The notes beneath the pieces are model-generated. The model did no database searches and was not told the origin of the DNA. It saw only the letters and a program-made list of their open reading frames with translations. The translations under genes were made by a program, and so were the position numbers. Source: Dipteris shenzhenensis (Eukaryota; Polypodiophyta; Polypodiopsida; Gleicheniales). From it: a stretch of DNA of 64,000 nt. The stretch lies in NCBI GenBank assembly GCA_047967505.1, contig CM106538.1; one strand, given 5' to 3'. Positions 50,501-61,277 of the stretch are shown here, piece by piece (position 1 is the first letter of the stretch; every line of letters starts with the position of its first letter).

Positions 50501-51010
50501 GCTGACTGGGCTGGTAGTGTCTCAGACAGGAGATCTACTAGTGGTTTTATGTTTTCCCTTGGGAGTGGTGCCATCAGTTGGAGCAGCAAGAAGCAGCCAA
50601 CAGTTGCCTTGTCGAGCACAGAGGCTGAGTACAGTGGTTCAGCAATGGCTGCATGTGAGGTAGCTTGGTTACGGAAGCTACTTGCAGATATGGGACAATC
50701 AGTTCATGCAACAGTTGTCATTCATTGTGACAACATTAGCAGCATCATGCTTGCTAATAACCCAGTTTATCATGCTAGAACGAAGCACATTGAGGTGCAT
50801 TATCACTTTGTGAGAGAGAAGGTTCTAGCTGGTGAGATTGATCTTGTCTATGTCAGCACTGAGGAGGAGGTGGCTGATATTTTTACGAAGGCATTGGGTA
50901 CCGAGAAGCTTCGCAGATTTAGGAGCTTGCTTGGTGTACGTGAGATGGATTTGAGCTTGAGGGGGAGTGTTGAGATATCAAGCTCTACCCCTAATATATC
51001 TCCTGGATGA
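47522..51010 (+). pseudogene. pol: element 2 pol (PR-IN-RT-RH)
   Basis: One frame throughout. Protease: YDDSGASNHMTS (about 47670). GAG-pre-integrase and HHCC: WHKRIGHVN...CEACQMGK. Integrase DDE residues intact: HSDVW, LRSDGGGEYFSEEF, QQNGVAERKNR. RT: FLHGDLQEEVYMMQPEGY, YGLKQAPRAW and catalytic YVDD (about 50009). RNase H: TDADWAGSVSDRRSTSG, LSSTEAEY, HCDNISS. Three internal stops, TAG 48863-48865, 49127-49129 and 50237-50239, all fit Gln CAG codons (the last in PLE-NVKL, normally PLEQNVKL). The frame ends at TGA 51008-51010, 43 bp inside the 3' LTR. Domain order is Ty1/copia. Confidence 0.92.
50956..50967 (+). promoter_or_regulatory. polypurine tract of element 2
   Basis: TTGAGGGGGAG-type purine run directly before the 3' LTR; primes plus-strand DNA synthesis. 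It lies inside the pol reading frame. Confidence 0.85.
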
Positions 51011-51265
51011 CTATCATTTATGTCACCGCCTATGTTAGTTGTACTCGTGGTGTAGTTAGACTACCACGTATGTTTTTGGTTTGGGTTCACATATGAACCA
51101 CGTATTCTAGGTTTTGACATATAGGGTATTTCCCTCTTCTATTGTATCGTTGTTGTGTGCAAAAGTGAAGAAAGGCTTCACCCTCCAACCTTGTGTCTTC
51201 TCTCTTTTGAGTGTTGTGAAGAAAGTTGAACTTGAGTCTCCTATCTCTCTCCCTTATTCTTTACA
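50968..51265 (+). repeat. 3' LTR of element 2
   Basis: 298 bp, the same as 45791-46088 except three substitutions; ends TTTACA and is followed by the ATCAG duplication. Confidence 0.95.
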
Positions 51266-51270
51266 ATCAG

Positions 51271-52080
51271 TTCTTGCGTGATTCGGTGGAGGATTTTCAG
51301 AGTTATAAATCTTTGTGTATTCGATTTCGTCTCTCTGTTATGCATTTTTCATACTAAGGTTTTGAAACCTTAGATTTATGCCACATGGCAGTGGATAAGT
51401 GTTGACTCCCATTTCTCACTCATCGGTTGGGATTTCGGAGTTCTGGGAGAAGAGAGATATTTGCAGATTTTCTTGCTGATTCCGATTATGCAATGGCGCC
51501 CATGTTTTGAGGCATCTCAGGTTCTATTTTCAGTAGCGCTCATTACCGTGGGACTATGATTTCTTGAGCATACCTTATGCAGATCACTCTGGTTGCAGTT
51601 TGAGCAATGTGCGCTCATTCGTGGTATGCATTGGGTTGCAGTGGATGATTTATAGGCCATTTGGATGCATTACGGTCCTTATTGGATGCGCTGATAGGCC
51701 CAAATTGCCTTGTGGGATGCTATTTTTATGGACGCTTTGCACATGGATGCTATTTTATGCTGAGGGACAGCTTTGACACATTGTTGGTGATGCACTGATA
51801 GTGCTATGCTCTCTTGGATGAGATATAATTGATGCATATGCCAGTGGACGGTGTTTATGCTTGAGTCATTTGGCACTTATTGGCATTTTCTTTTGGGCCA
51901 GATTTGCTCATATGGATGCATAGTATATGCACATGAGTCAGATGCATCTTTTGATGCTTTGAGCTTTGAGTCTTTTGTGATATTTCAGTCTATTGTGGCA
52001 TACACATTTGGGTGCACCTGGTATTTGGTGTGATTCTCTCTTGCAGGGACTAGCATTTGGGATTTTGTTTCATTTGCATC
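51271..52080 (+). other. element 3 leader, second part
   Basis: Continuation of the leader split by element 2. Rich in TTTG/GCAT phrases, no domain. It runs up to the gag ATG at 52081, giving element 3 a leader of about 1.4 kb. Confidence 0.7.
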
Positions 52081-52285
52081 ATGGCATCCTCTTCCATGCC
52101 TGAAAAGGAGTTTTTCAGCATTAAAAAGTTTGATGGGACAAACTTTTCTTTGTGGAAAGAACAAATAAGGGATGTGCTTATTCAAAAGAAGCAGATTAAA
52201 CCCTTGGCAGGGATTGAAGCTAAGCCTGCAAATATGTCTGAGGATGATTGGAATGAGTTGGATGCATTAGCAAAGTCTACTATTA
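52081..52285 (+). pseudogene. gag: element 3 gag, truncated
   Basis: ATG 52081: MASSSMPEKEFFSIKKFDGT then NFSLWKEQIRDVLIQKKQIK, aligning with copia copy 1 from 19509. At about 52280 the sequence jumps to the block corresponding to 20712 in copy 1, so about 1 kb (rest of gag, CCHC knuckle, protease) is missing. Around the junction a few bases (CTATTAGA) match neither side, and TCTA occurs near both donor ends. The remaining gag frame is out of register with pol. Confidence 0.85.
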
Positions 52286-52286
52286 G

Positions 52287-55107
52287 ATGGCCAGGGGTGC
52301 CAAGTGTGGGACTTTGTATCCCTTACATGTATCAGGGGTATTTGATCATGTTGTTGCAATAACCGAGCAGCCAAGCACTTCTTTGTGGCATTGCAGGTTG
52401 GGGCACATGAGCCAGAATGGAATGAAACTCTTATGCCGTTTGGGTTATGTACCGCATTTGAGTTTCTCTGATTTTGAATTTTGTGAGCATTGTCTCTATG
52501 GGAAGCAGACTAAATCAGCCCATAAAAGAAGGGGAAAGAAAGAGTTTGAAAAGCTTGATTTGGTGCATTCAGACGTATGTGGTCCCATGCCTACACGGTC
52601 ATTAGGCGGGGCTGAATACTATGTGACATTCATTGATGATGCAACTAGGAAAGTGTGGGCTTATGCTATAGCTCGGAAGAGTGATGTGTTCCAGGTATTT
52701 CAGAAATGGCTGGCCTTGGTTGAGAATCAGTCAGGTAGAACGCTTAAATGCCTACGGACTGACAATGGTGGAGAGTATCTCTCTCATGACTTTCAGCATT
52801 TCTGTGATACTCGTGGGATTAAGAGGGAGCTTACATCCCCTCGTACTCCAGAGCAAAATCCAGTTGCAGAAAAAATGAACCGTACCATTCAAGAAAGGTT
52901 GCAATGCATGCTTTCTAATGCAAGTCTTTCTGGTGGTTTTTGGGCTGAGGCAATGAAGACTGCAGTGCATGTGATCAATAGATCACCTAGTAAGAGTTTG
53001 GATGGTGGTATTCCTGAAGAGGCATGGAGTGGAAAGAAGCCCTCTTACTCTCATTTGCGTATATTTGGGTGTGAGGCATATGCACATGTGCCAAAAGAGC
53101 TTCGAAAGAAGCTAGATCCTAAGTCTAGGAAATGCATCTTTCTAGGTTATGGTGAAAGTGGAGAGATGGGCTATCGTCTCTGGGATCCAGAAGCAAAGAA
53201 GATCATACGCAGCCATGATGTGGTCTTCAATGAGAAGAAGATGCATAAGGCACCCATGAGGGATGTGGAAATGAGGAGAATCACTTTCCAGGATGTGAAT
53301 CCACCTGCATATGTTGATAGACAGCAAGCTGTCCATGCACCAAATGTGCAAGAAATGGTACCACCAAGTACTCCCATAGGTATACAATCAAGGGTAGATG
53401 ATGGATCATCTATTGGTGGAAATGATGAGCCAAATGTGGCTGATATGCAAGTGGGACAGCAAGCTGAAATGCCCTTGAGAAGATCATCTAGAGTGGCTAG
53501 ACCGCCTGATAGGTTTGTTCCAGGGGTAGACTATGTGATGCTTACTGATTGCAGGGAGCCTTCTTGCTATAGAGAGGCTATGATGCATGAGGATCAACAC
53601 AAGTGGGAGTATGCTATGCAATCAGAGATGAGTTCACTTATGAAGAATAAGACTTGGGACTTGGTTTCTTTGCCACATGGAAAGAAAGCATTGCCATGTA
53701 AATGGGTCTACAAAATGAAGGTCACAGGTGATGATGTGCCTAGGTACAAGGCCCGTTTGGTTGCTAAAGGGTTCAAGCAAGAGAAGGGTGTGGACTTTGA
53801 TGAGATATTCTCTCCGGTTGTGAAGATGACCACACTTAGATGCATGCTTGGACTAGTGGCATCAGAGGATATGGAGCTTATGCAGATGGATGTCAAGACA
53901 GCTTTCTTGCATGGGGATTTGCATGAGGAAATTTACATGGTGCAGCCGGAAGGCTTTGAAGAAAAGGGCAAAGAGCATTTAGTTTGCAAGCTAAAGAAGA
54001 GTCTCTATGGTCTTAAGCAAGCACCTAGAGAATGGTATCAAAAGTTTGATGCTTTCATTCGGTCCCAGGGTTTTAGAAGGAGTGAAATTGATCACTGCCT
54101 CTACACTAAAAGGGCTAAGGATAATAGCATGATAATCTTGGCACTATATGTGGATGATATGCTATTGGCTAGCAAGAATACTTATGAGCTAGATGCATTA
54201 AAGGCCAAGTTGCATGAGGCCTTTGATATGAAGGATTTGGGACTTGCAGGTCATATTCTTGGTATGCGCATCACGCGTGATCGGAGTAGCAAACTCCTTT
54301 GGCTTTCACAAAAAGAGTATGTTACAAAAGTATTGCAGCGTTTCAATATGGAGGGGGGGAAGGCAGTGAGTACTCCATTGCCTCCATATGTGAAACTGAG
54401 TCATACAGATAGTCCCAAATCAAATGAGGAGAGGGCCATGATGGCCAAGGTTCCTTATGCATCAGCAGTTGGGAGTCTTATGTATGCTATGATAGCTACT
54501 AGACCAGACATTGCATTTGCAGTGGGAGTTGTTAGCCGGTATATGGCTAATCCAGGAAAGAGGCATTGGGAGGCAGTTAAGTGCATCATGAGGTACATGA
54601 AGGGTACCAAGGAGATGTGCATCTGCTTTGGTAAAGGAGACATGCGTGTACTTGGGTACACAGATTCAGACTATGCAGGGCATGTGGATAGTAGGAGATC
54701 CACTTCTGGTTATGTGTTCACCTTTGCAGGTGGTGCAGTGTCGTGGATGTCTCGTGCACAAAAGTGCGTGGCTTTGTCTACCACAGAGGCTGAGTATGTT
54801 TGCAGCCACAGAGGGTTGCAAGGAGGCTACATGGCTTGATCGGCTAGTGGGAGATTTGGGGATTCATACAGGTGTACCGACATTGCATAGTGATTCCATG
54901 AGTGCTATTCAGCTAGCACGGAATCCGGTCTTTCATGCAAAGACCAAACACGTTGAGGTCAGGTACCATTTCATCAGGGAGGTACTTGAGGACAAGCGCA
55001 TAGAGCTTGTCAAGGTTCATACAGATGATAACCCTGCAGATATGCTGACGAAGAGTCTACCTATTCAGCGGTTTGAGTATTGTCGTGTATTGATGGGCAT
55101 TGGATAG
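52287..55107 (+). pseudogene. pol: element 3 pol (IN-RT-RH), nearly open
   Basis: 850 codons are open from 52287 to 54839: GAG-pre-integrase (LWHCRLGHMSQNG, CEHCLYGKQTKSAHKRR), integrase (HSDVC, LRTDNGGEYLSHDF; the E region reads QNPVAEKMNR, where copia usually has QNGVAERMNR), RT (FLHGDLHEEIYMVQPEGF, YGLKQAPREW, YVDDML), RNase H (TDSDYAGHVDSRRSTSG, LSTTEAEY). A single extra T in the run at 54799-54801 shifts the frame; the expected frame continues to TAG 55107 (SDSMSAIQLARNP, TDDNPADMLTKSLP). The ATG at 52287 is fortuitous. Protease is deleted, so protein would need to be supplied in trans. Confidence 0.9.
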
Positions 55108-55149
55108 TATGCTCACTGGTTGTTCTCCCTTAAAGGCACATTGTCCTTT

Positions 55150-55160
55150 AAGTGGGAGGT
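55150..55160 (+). promoter_or_regulatory. polypurine tract of element 3
   Basis: AAGTGGGAGGT immediately before the 3' LTR. The same tract precedes the LTR of copy 2 at 34632-34642. Confidence 0.8.
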
Positions 55161-55331
55161 TGTGGGGGTTAAAGGTCACTGTGCCTTAACCCCGGTTATG
55201 TACAATACTCAAACACATATATAAATGAATGAAAAAGAAGATTAGGGTGGTTTTGCACCCACCAAAACTTGTGTGGCTCTCTGTCTCTCTCTCTCCTTCT
55301 TCCGTTCTTGCTTCCGTTGAGAGCACTCTCA
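55161..55331 (+). repeat. 3' LTR of element 3
   Basis: 171 bp, three transitions from 44991-45161; followed by the CATTT duplication. Confidence 0.95.
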
Positions 55332-55336
55332 CATTT

Positions 55337-55406
55337 CCTCTTTTTTCTTGGTTTTGGTTCAAGCCTTTGTTTTAGACTTCTTGTCTTTTCCGTTTTTCCA
55401 CTCTCG
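55337..55406 (-). pseudogene. gag: gypsy gag fragment between copia insertions
   Basis: Seventy bases of minus-strand Lys-rich coding sequence (KTKKKEE at its end) that joins the MSPKGD... piece at 44990 across element 3. The adjoining upstream part of gag is at about 56480, beyond a truncated copia. Confidence 0.6.
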
Positions 55407-56108
55407 TGTAACTATGTGGGAACCAGCTAACTCTACTTGTAAGCCCCCCATATGAGGAGAAGGCATTTGAGTAGCTCGGTTATCCGGTAGGTCCTGCTTT
55501 GGACACCAGATGGGGGCCATGTGTGGCCTGATGGTTGGACGGCTTTAGATAAAGTTGGCACACTACTAACTAGGCTACATGCAAGTGCAGGAAGGCATCC
55601 CATGACTGACCGCACTGAGGGTAGATGGAGCATTTCTCGGGGCAGCCCACACTCTCAGGTTGTGGGGCCCGTTTGCAGCCCCAGATGATCCCGAATGGCT
55701 GTGGGCCGAACAGTAACCATAGGTCAATTGCTCTATTCTGCACCACGGTTCTATCGTGTGGTCGGTGGCCTATTCCGATCCCCAATCGGCCGTTTTGGGT
55801 GAACTGGGTCGGTCACCCAATTGGGTCTAACCGACTATGACTGGTGGCTATATAAGAGCAAGCTCGTGAAACCCATATCATCACTAGCTATAGCAACCGT
55901 GATTCCTTAGCATCCAGCCTCCATCCTCTACTATTTCTAGCATGCCATCGAAGCTTCTCACATAGGAGCACACGCCTAGGAGGCAGCACCATCTATTCTA
56001 TCAGTTCTACAGTAATCAAATTTTTTATTCTCCATACTATCTGCTTTTCTCTCTTGCATACGAGATCCTATTATCTGTTGAGCACAGATGTTGTATTGTT
56101 TTCTTACA
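55407..56108 (+). repeat. LTR of a third copia family
   Basis: About 702 bp. Ends are TGTAA...TTACA, followed directly by a primer-binding site. A TATA box TATATAAG lies at 55849-55856 with TGGTATATA-free GC-rich sequence upstream. Unlike the other LTRs it is GC- and CpG-rich in its first half. No partner LTR is in the window. The start at 55407 is chosen for the TGTAA end and is less sure than the 3' end. Confidence 0.65.
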
Positions 56109-56120
56109 TGGTATCAGAGC
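56109..56120 (+). promoter_or_regulatory. primer-binding site
   Basis: TGGTATCAGAGC directly after the LTR end at 56108; initiator tRNA-Met type. Confidence 0.88.
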
Positions 56121-56178
56121 TTGGACTCTAGCAAGAAGATTTGGTAGTGTGTTTTTGTTTGTGAGTAGATTGTGAGAG

Positions 56179-56485
56179 ATGCCCCAGCCCACAAGACTAC
56201 GAATTCCACCGTTCGACGAAAGCGAAAAGTTGGATGGCACTAACTATCCACTCTAGAAGTTCAAGATGAAGACCATCCTAAGTGCATATGAGCTTTGGGA
56301 TACTACTACTGGGGTGGATGTGAAGCCGGTTGCGAGACTGGATCCACCAGCCAATGCAAGACAACAGATAGTACCAACTACGGATGAGATTCTCGCATGG
56401 ACAAGAAGAAATGCAAATGCACTGTGTTCTATTGTCTGCAGTGTAAGTGACTCTATCATGGCATTAATTCAACATGTCACCATTC
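56179..56485 (+). pseudogene. gag: copia gag N-terminus, truncated
   Basis: ATG 56179: MPQPTRLRIPPFDESEKLDG then TNYPL, a TAG at 56254-56256 where copia gag has Trp (TGG), KFKMKTILSAYELWDTTTG, ILAWTRRNANALCSI and SDSIMALIQH. This is the N-terminal UBN2-like gag. Homology stops near 56480, where minus-strand gypsy gag resumes, so the rest of this element has been deleted. Confidence 0.75.
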
Positions 56486-58020
56486 ATCTTCTGAACTATC
56501 ACTCTCCTCACTATCTGGGTTAGAGTCTTCCCCTTCTTTTGATTCAAAAATCAGAGTCATTATGCTTTTTCTTCTTTACCTTCTTTTCTTTGTTCTTTGA
56601 TGCTCCAGATCTTCTTTCTGCCATTTGAGCGACTTCCACCAGATTATTGAAATCGTTTGCTCCAGTAAGTTGGTCATGGCCTGCTACTGCGGTCTGCAAC
56701 TCCCTAGTGAGCCCTTTGCAAAAATAGTCTCCCAACTGTTCTTCAGAAGGCCTCTGCAATACTACCAGCCTTCGATACAATTTTCTAAATTTTTGTGCAT
56801 AATCCTCCACTAACAAATCTTTTTGCTTCATGTTGCAAAGCCTTTTAAGCACTACCACCGGTGTTTTTTCCTTACAAAATCTTCCCAAGAAAGATCCCTT
56901 CAGCTCCTCATACATAGCAAAGTGTGGTAGCCCATACTACATGAACCAGCTCATTGCTCTCCCTTCCATTATGGTTGTAAATTATGGTTGTAAACTGCTC
57001 CTTTACTGCATCTGCTAACCCTTGGAAACCACTTGCAATCCATCAAGTTTCGAACTACCCTACATGACTGTCAGGGTCTTGTCCCTTTTTCCCTTCAAAC
57101 TTTGTAGCTTTTACCAGTGGATTTGGATTCATCATGATGACAAGTGGTTGACTACAGTTTGTCTCCTTCTTGGTTGAGGTGGCAATGGATTAAAAAATTT
57201 TCTTTGGGCTGCAACACAAACTCTTGCTGCCATATATGATCCATAGGTTGTTCTAATGAAGACTTATGATGGTGACTCTGGGATTATGCTTGGATTTTCT
57301 TCCTCCACTTCTAAATACTCTAAACTCTGAGTAGAGTCCGTAGAGGATCCTTCCCCACTCGGCACATAGTCGACATCCTCACTACTTTCTCCATCTTGTT
57401 GTTGTTGTTGGATATTGGTTTTACTCAAGGCTTCGAACCTGACTCTCGCCCTAGTAAAATAAGTGTGACCTCTTCAGGTAGGAGTCTCCTATTCTCCCAG
57501 GTGTTCGACATTCACTACCCAATGCTCCATGAAGGTAATGATCACCATCGGTCAGTCAGAACTTTTGATCTTGTTTACGTACTATCTTTTGCATTACTTG
57601 CTTTAGATGATTCTGTACTTTACGACCATAGTCTTCTTGTATTCAATCATCTTTTTCTAAGATGGAAACGACTTCTTCCTCCTTCAGTCACACATAGTCG
57701 TCTTTCTTACATCATCGTTCTCCTTTGAAAATTGCATCAACATCTTCACCAACACTTGATTCACACTTTCCTCTTGCCCATTTCCTTGTGGGATGCAAGC
57801 CTATATCCACTTCGTCTTGCTCTCTGGCTTCATGAGATTGCCGCCGCTTTCCTCCATGTCGCTAACACCTTCCAATGTGGCTCAAGCTTCCTTGATTCCT
57901 TCCATTTGATAAGATCTTCTGAATTCAAACCAACTATAGGATTGCCAAATGTGGTCAAGGTGGTTTTACCCAAAACACTTCTACATCAGACCTTAAGCAA
58001 ATACTTCCATCAAGAGCTTT
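56480..58020 (-). pseudogene. gag: gypsy gag N-terminal and core part
   Basis: Minus strand. 58020-57400 is a broken charged, helical region. 57130-57060 reads NPNPLVKATKFEGKKGQDPD, a typical gag core start. ORF 56915-56544 reads YEELKGSFLGRFCKEKTPVV, YAQKFRKLYRRL, LGDYFCKGLTRELQTAV and FNNLVEVAQMAERRSG, parallel to the gag at 30.4-31.2 kb (VEYFCKGLRQDIRS). An acidic stretch follows in another frame (PDSEESDSSEDEW near 56490). It then breaks at the copia fragment and continues at 55406 and 44990. Confidence 0.75.
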
Positions 58021-59235
58021 AACACAGAATTGGAACACAATCAGATACAAGTCGAAACTAATCACAATTTAGAAATGTATTGCAAATAGTAGATACATAG
58101 TAGAAAGTGATCCCAATTCATTTATTATTGTCAGATTATAGTAAAAGGTTATAGTGAAACTGATAGACACAACATCATTGTAGTCCGATTCATCTTTGAG
58201 TTTTGTTTGATTCACAAGACTTACAACCTGTAGTTACATGCATATATAACTAAATAACTATTTTAGGATGCTAACCATGACAATCAACCCCTCTAGGTAT
58301 TATTTAGGACTAGAGCTACCTATAGGTGCCTAGTTAACCCCTAACAGAAGGGAACATAATTTTGGAGTTGGAATCTAAGGACTACCCAAAATGTCTCTTT
58401 AGTCTTTCAGTTACTTGGTAGTGGTGCACATAATTATGCAATGAACTCTCTATATTTTATTGAAAAATATAACAACCATTTTTTTATTTTTCTTCCAATC
58501 TAAGTACTATGTATTTTGCTATATTTTTCATGCTATATAGAGGAAAAAGCATTCCACATTACCTTGCTTTCACCCATTCTCCTTTGCATAAAAGGCATCT
58601 AAAATCTTGATATTGGTAGAGCTTCCTCTAAAGTGGGGTTTAGAAATCATCAAAACCATAGGAAAATGATCTAAGGTGGGAACCCCTGGTGCAATGCATA
58701 TTGAGCCACCTCTATCCAAAGCCCAATCATCAACATAACATCTATCAATGCATGCATGAATAGGTATCTTACATTCTCTTGTTCAACCACAAATACAAAA
58801 TTGACTATGATTGAGTGTGCAAGGCATCATCAAACAAAACACCATCTACCACTAAATTGAACAAGGAAGGCATCCTGCTCTCTCCAGATAGGGAATGCAA
58901 CCCTCTCTACTTACAATTCGACTCACATCCACTTTGAAAGTCAGTACTTTAAATCTAAGCACTACTATTCTTCATTGTCATCCATTTGAAAACCATGTTG
59001 ACACCTTGTCTGATTAGGGGTTGTATGACCTTTTGCAAGACAACCTTTGGTATCATTTCCTACTTCAATTTCTTTCCTCTCTTTGAATAGTGATTTTAGA
59101 TCCCCCCAATCTTTTTTGACGCGAGTTGGCATGAACCATGGTTATCGAAGAATCATGGGGTACAGCACATCTCCCTTCTTCCATCTTTAGAACAATAGAG
59201 TTGACACAGAAGACAAGGCTCTATACAATAATTTC
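58021..59235. other. unassigned DNA, possibly gypsy
   Basis: Downstream on the minus strand of the protease fragment at 59463-59236, so it may be decayed pol linker, but no motif is convincing. Confidence 0.35.
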
Positions 59236-59463
59236 CTAATTCCATATTCTTCCAAGCAATTGGACCCTTTTTTGATCCACAATCTTTATGTGAAATGGTA
59301 TTGGATATAATTCTAACAAGCCCATAATTTCATATATGAATTGTGGAAGAATATTAATGCATAACCATCCATCCAATAATGCTCTAGGGAGACCTTGCCC
59401 ATGTAGCTTTAGCTTTAATGTTGGAACCTTATAGTCGATATCCTTAAGTTCTGCATTTAACAA
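59236..59463 (-). pseudogene. pol (PR): gypsy protease-region fragment
   Basis: 75 codons: LPRALLDGWLCINILPQFIY then PIPFHIKIVDQKRVQLLG. Plant gypsy retropepsin-like segments have LDGGSxVNILP...MADQRRVxPLG at this place. The expected second Gly after LDG is Trp. It precedes the 56.5-58.0 kb gag on the minus strand, the reverse of the normal gag-PR order, so it belongs to a different gypsy copy or a rearranged one. Confidence 0.6.
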
Positions 59464-61009
59464 TTAAGGGTTACTAGAGTTCTCTGATCATCTTCCGACC
59501 AAAGCTTCTTAATTAGCTTCTTTTTAAATCCCAACAGCAACTCTCGGCATGCTCAATAGCTAGTCCAGTGTAATCTAGATGTATGCCTACTTCAAAGCCT
59601 TAATTATTCGAATACTTTTTCAGTTTAGTGGGATTACCTCGAGGCTTCATAATGGACCTCCTCTAGCTAAATTTTAGACATTTGATTAATCAATTTTACT
59701 GCACTCAGGGATGTTTTTATCGAAGCTATGCTTATATATTAATATAAAACCTTGGCAAAAGTTTTCAAGCTCATTTTTTTAAGTTTCACAATATTGGTAG
59801 AATGTAGTACTTTTTAGGAAAAAATGTAAATCCTTGTGAAACTTTAACTTTTCTTTGCATAAAAGTTTCAAATCCTTGCAAATGTTTTAAACATTTATTT
59901 TTATAATTAGGCATACAAACTTTCAACCCCAATATAAAATTTTAGCTTCTCAATGAAACTAACTTGGAAAAAATCATCCATGACTACACTGTTCCTAACT
60001 ATTTTTGGGCTCCATTTTGGATTGCTAGATCATGGGCCTCTTTTGCTCCTTGTGAATCTTTGTAAGTACTCCAGTCTGTATTTTTCTATCAATCTTTCCA
60101 TCGGATTCTCTTCCCTTTTGGAATCTGATCTGCCCAAATTGGCTCTCAAACTAGTCCCTTAGATCAAGTTACTACTAAGATGTGCAATTTATTTAGATTT
60201 TCCATCACCTCATCTTTCATAAGAGGGAGCACTTACCTTGGATTTCTATGTTGAGAACGGAACAAGTATGTGGAATGATGCTAAGGGAGGCTCAAAATGA
60301 GATGGGAGCAACTAGTAATGGGATTGATGAAAGCAAGGAGGAGGGAAAAGGGAGGACAAGGTTTTGCAAGTGGAAGAGATGGATCTAATAGTGAGTAGGT
60401 ATCCTCCTCATGTGGGAGCCATTTTTGAGGGATGAGTAGCATGTATCTACTATGGTGGACACTTCTCTTATCTCCTCACTCTCATACAAAAATATAATGC
60501 CTAGATGGGTACTTCTAAATGCCTACATTTTCTGATGTAATGTCTTTAGCTACTTCTAAATGTCGCTTTGGGCCCTTATATACACCACCACTAATTTGCC
60601 CTCAAAACTTTTCTCAAGAAACTAAAGCATTGATATAAGGGTTGAGATCTAATCATAACGGCATAAGTATAAACATCCATGTAGCTCTATTTCATTACTT
60701 CTAAATGTTTATTTTGATGCTAACCTTGAAAATATACATAAGCCAGTTTATGTTGAAAAAAGGATGAGTTCTTGAAAGATAGTGTGGAGGCCACCAATAG
60801 TCTATCTTTTTTCCGTCCCAATTATATTTTGTTACATTACCTATAAGTTTGGTAATTTTTCTATTTAAGACTTGAGGGTGGTAGCATAGTTAAGAAGGTG
60901 GGTCCATTTGGCATAGTTAGAACTTTGTAACCGAAACTTGTAATATTCTTTTCATTGTGCAATAAGCTCGTCGAGCTTACTAACAACATGGCAAAACCAC
61001 TATGGCCCT
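59464..61009. other. unrecognised DNA
   Basis: AT-rich, no family recognised. The ORF 59953-60162 shows no motif. Confidence 0.4.
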
Positions 61010-61134
61010 ACTTTAAAGTAGTTATGGTAGTACTAAGAAAGATGAACTTTAATGCCCATTAACAACTACGGCTAGACTTTAATGTAATTGAGGTAATACT
61101 AACAAAGGCGACCTTTAATGCCCTTTAACAACTA
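61010..61134. repeat. ~63-bp imperfect tandem duplication
   Basis: ACTTTAA-GTA-TT..GGTA..TACTAA.AAAG followed by ACTTTAATGCCC.TTAACAACTAC occurs twice (from about 61010 and 61074) with several differences. Confidence 0.75.
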
Positions 61135-61277
61135 CTTTTTACAATGCTTAATGACTAACAACTTATAATAAGTTAGTTTTAGGGTGAACAAGCTTTAACA
61201 CAATATGGCAAGGTAAACTCAATCTCCATTGCTTGATTAAAGGTCTTTCCAATTAAAAACAAGCGTGAAAAATCTAT

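Larger units (their letters stand above)
45786..51270 (+). mobile_element. copia element 2, full-length, with TSD
   Basis: LTR 45791-46088, primer-binding site 46089-46100, gag-pol, purine tract ending 50967, LTR 50968-51265, all flanked by ATCAG (45786-45790 and 51266-51270). Length without the duplication is 5475 bp. The LTRs differ at three of 298 positions (CG/TA at 45815-45816 against 50992-50993; T/A at 46086 against 51263). It is inserted in the leader of element 3 in the same orientation, so it is the younger of the two. Coding region has one frameshift and four TAG stops. Confidence 0.97.
44986..55336 (+). mobile_element. copia element 3, complete but nested
   Basis: LTR 44991-45161, primer-binding site 45164-45175, leader, truncated gag 52081, pol 52287-55107, purine tract about 55151-55160, LTR 55161-55331. 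Perfect 5-bp target-site duplications CATTT lie at 44986-44990 and 55332-55336. Removing element 2 (45791-51270) leaves about 4.86 kb. LTRs differ at three sites of 171 (45060/55230, 45083/55253, 45146/55316), all transitions. It sits antisense in a gypsy gag. Gag is truncated and protease lost, so it is not autonomous. Copies 1 and 2 in this window are relatives. Confidence 0.95.

Noticed and set aside
45164-56120. tRNA gene fragments
   Set aside because: TGGTATCAGAGC matches are primer-binding sites next to LTR ends; no cloverleaf sequence surrounds them.
57396-58022. Plus-strand ORFs of 110 and 96 codons
   Set aside because: They lie antisense to decayed gypsy gag and have no domain of their own.
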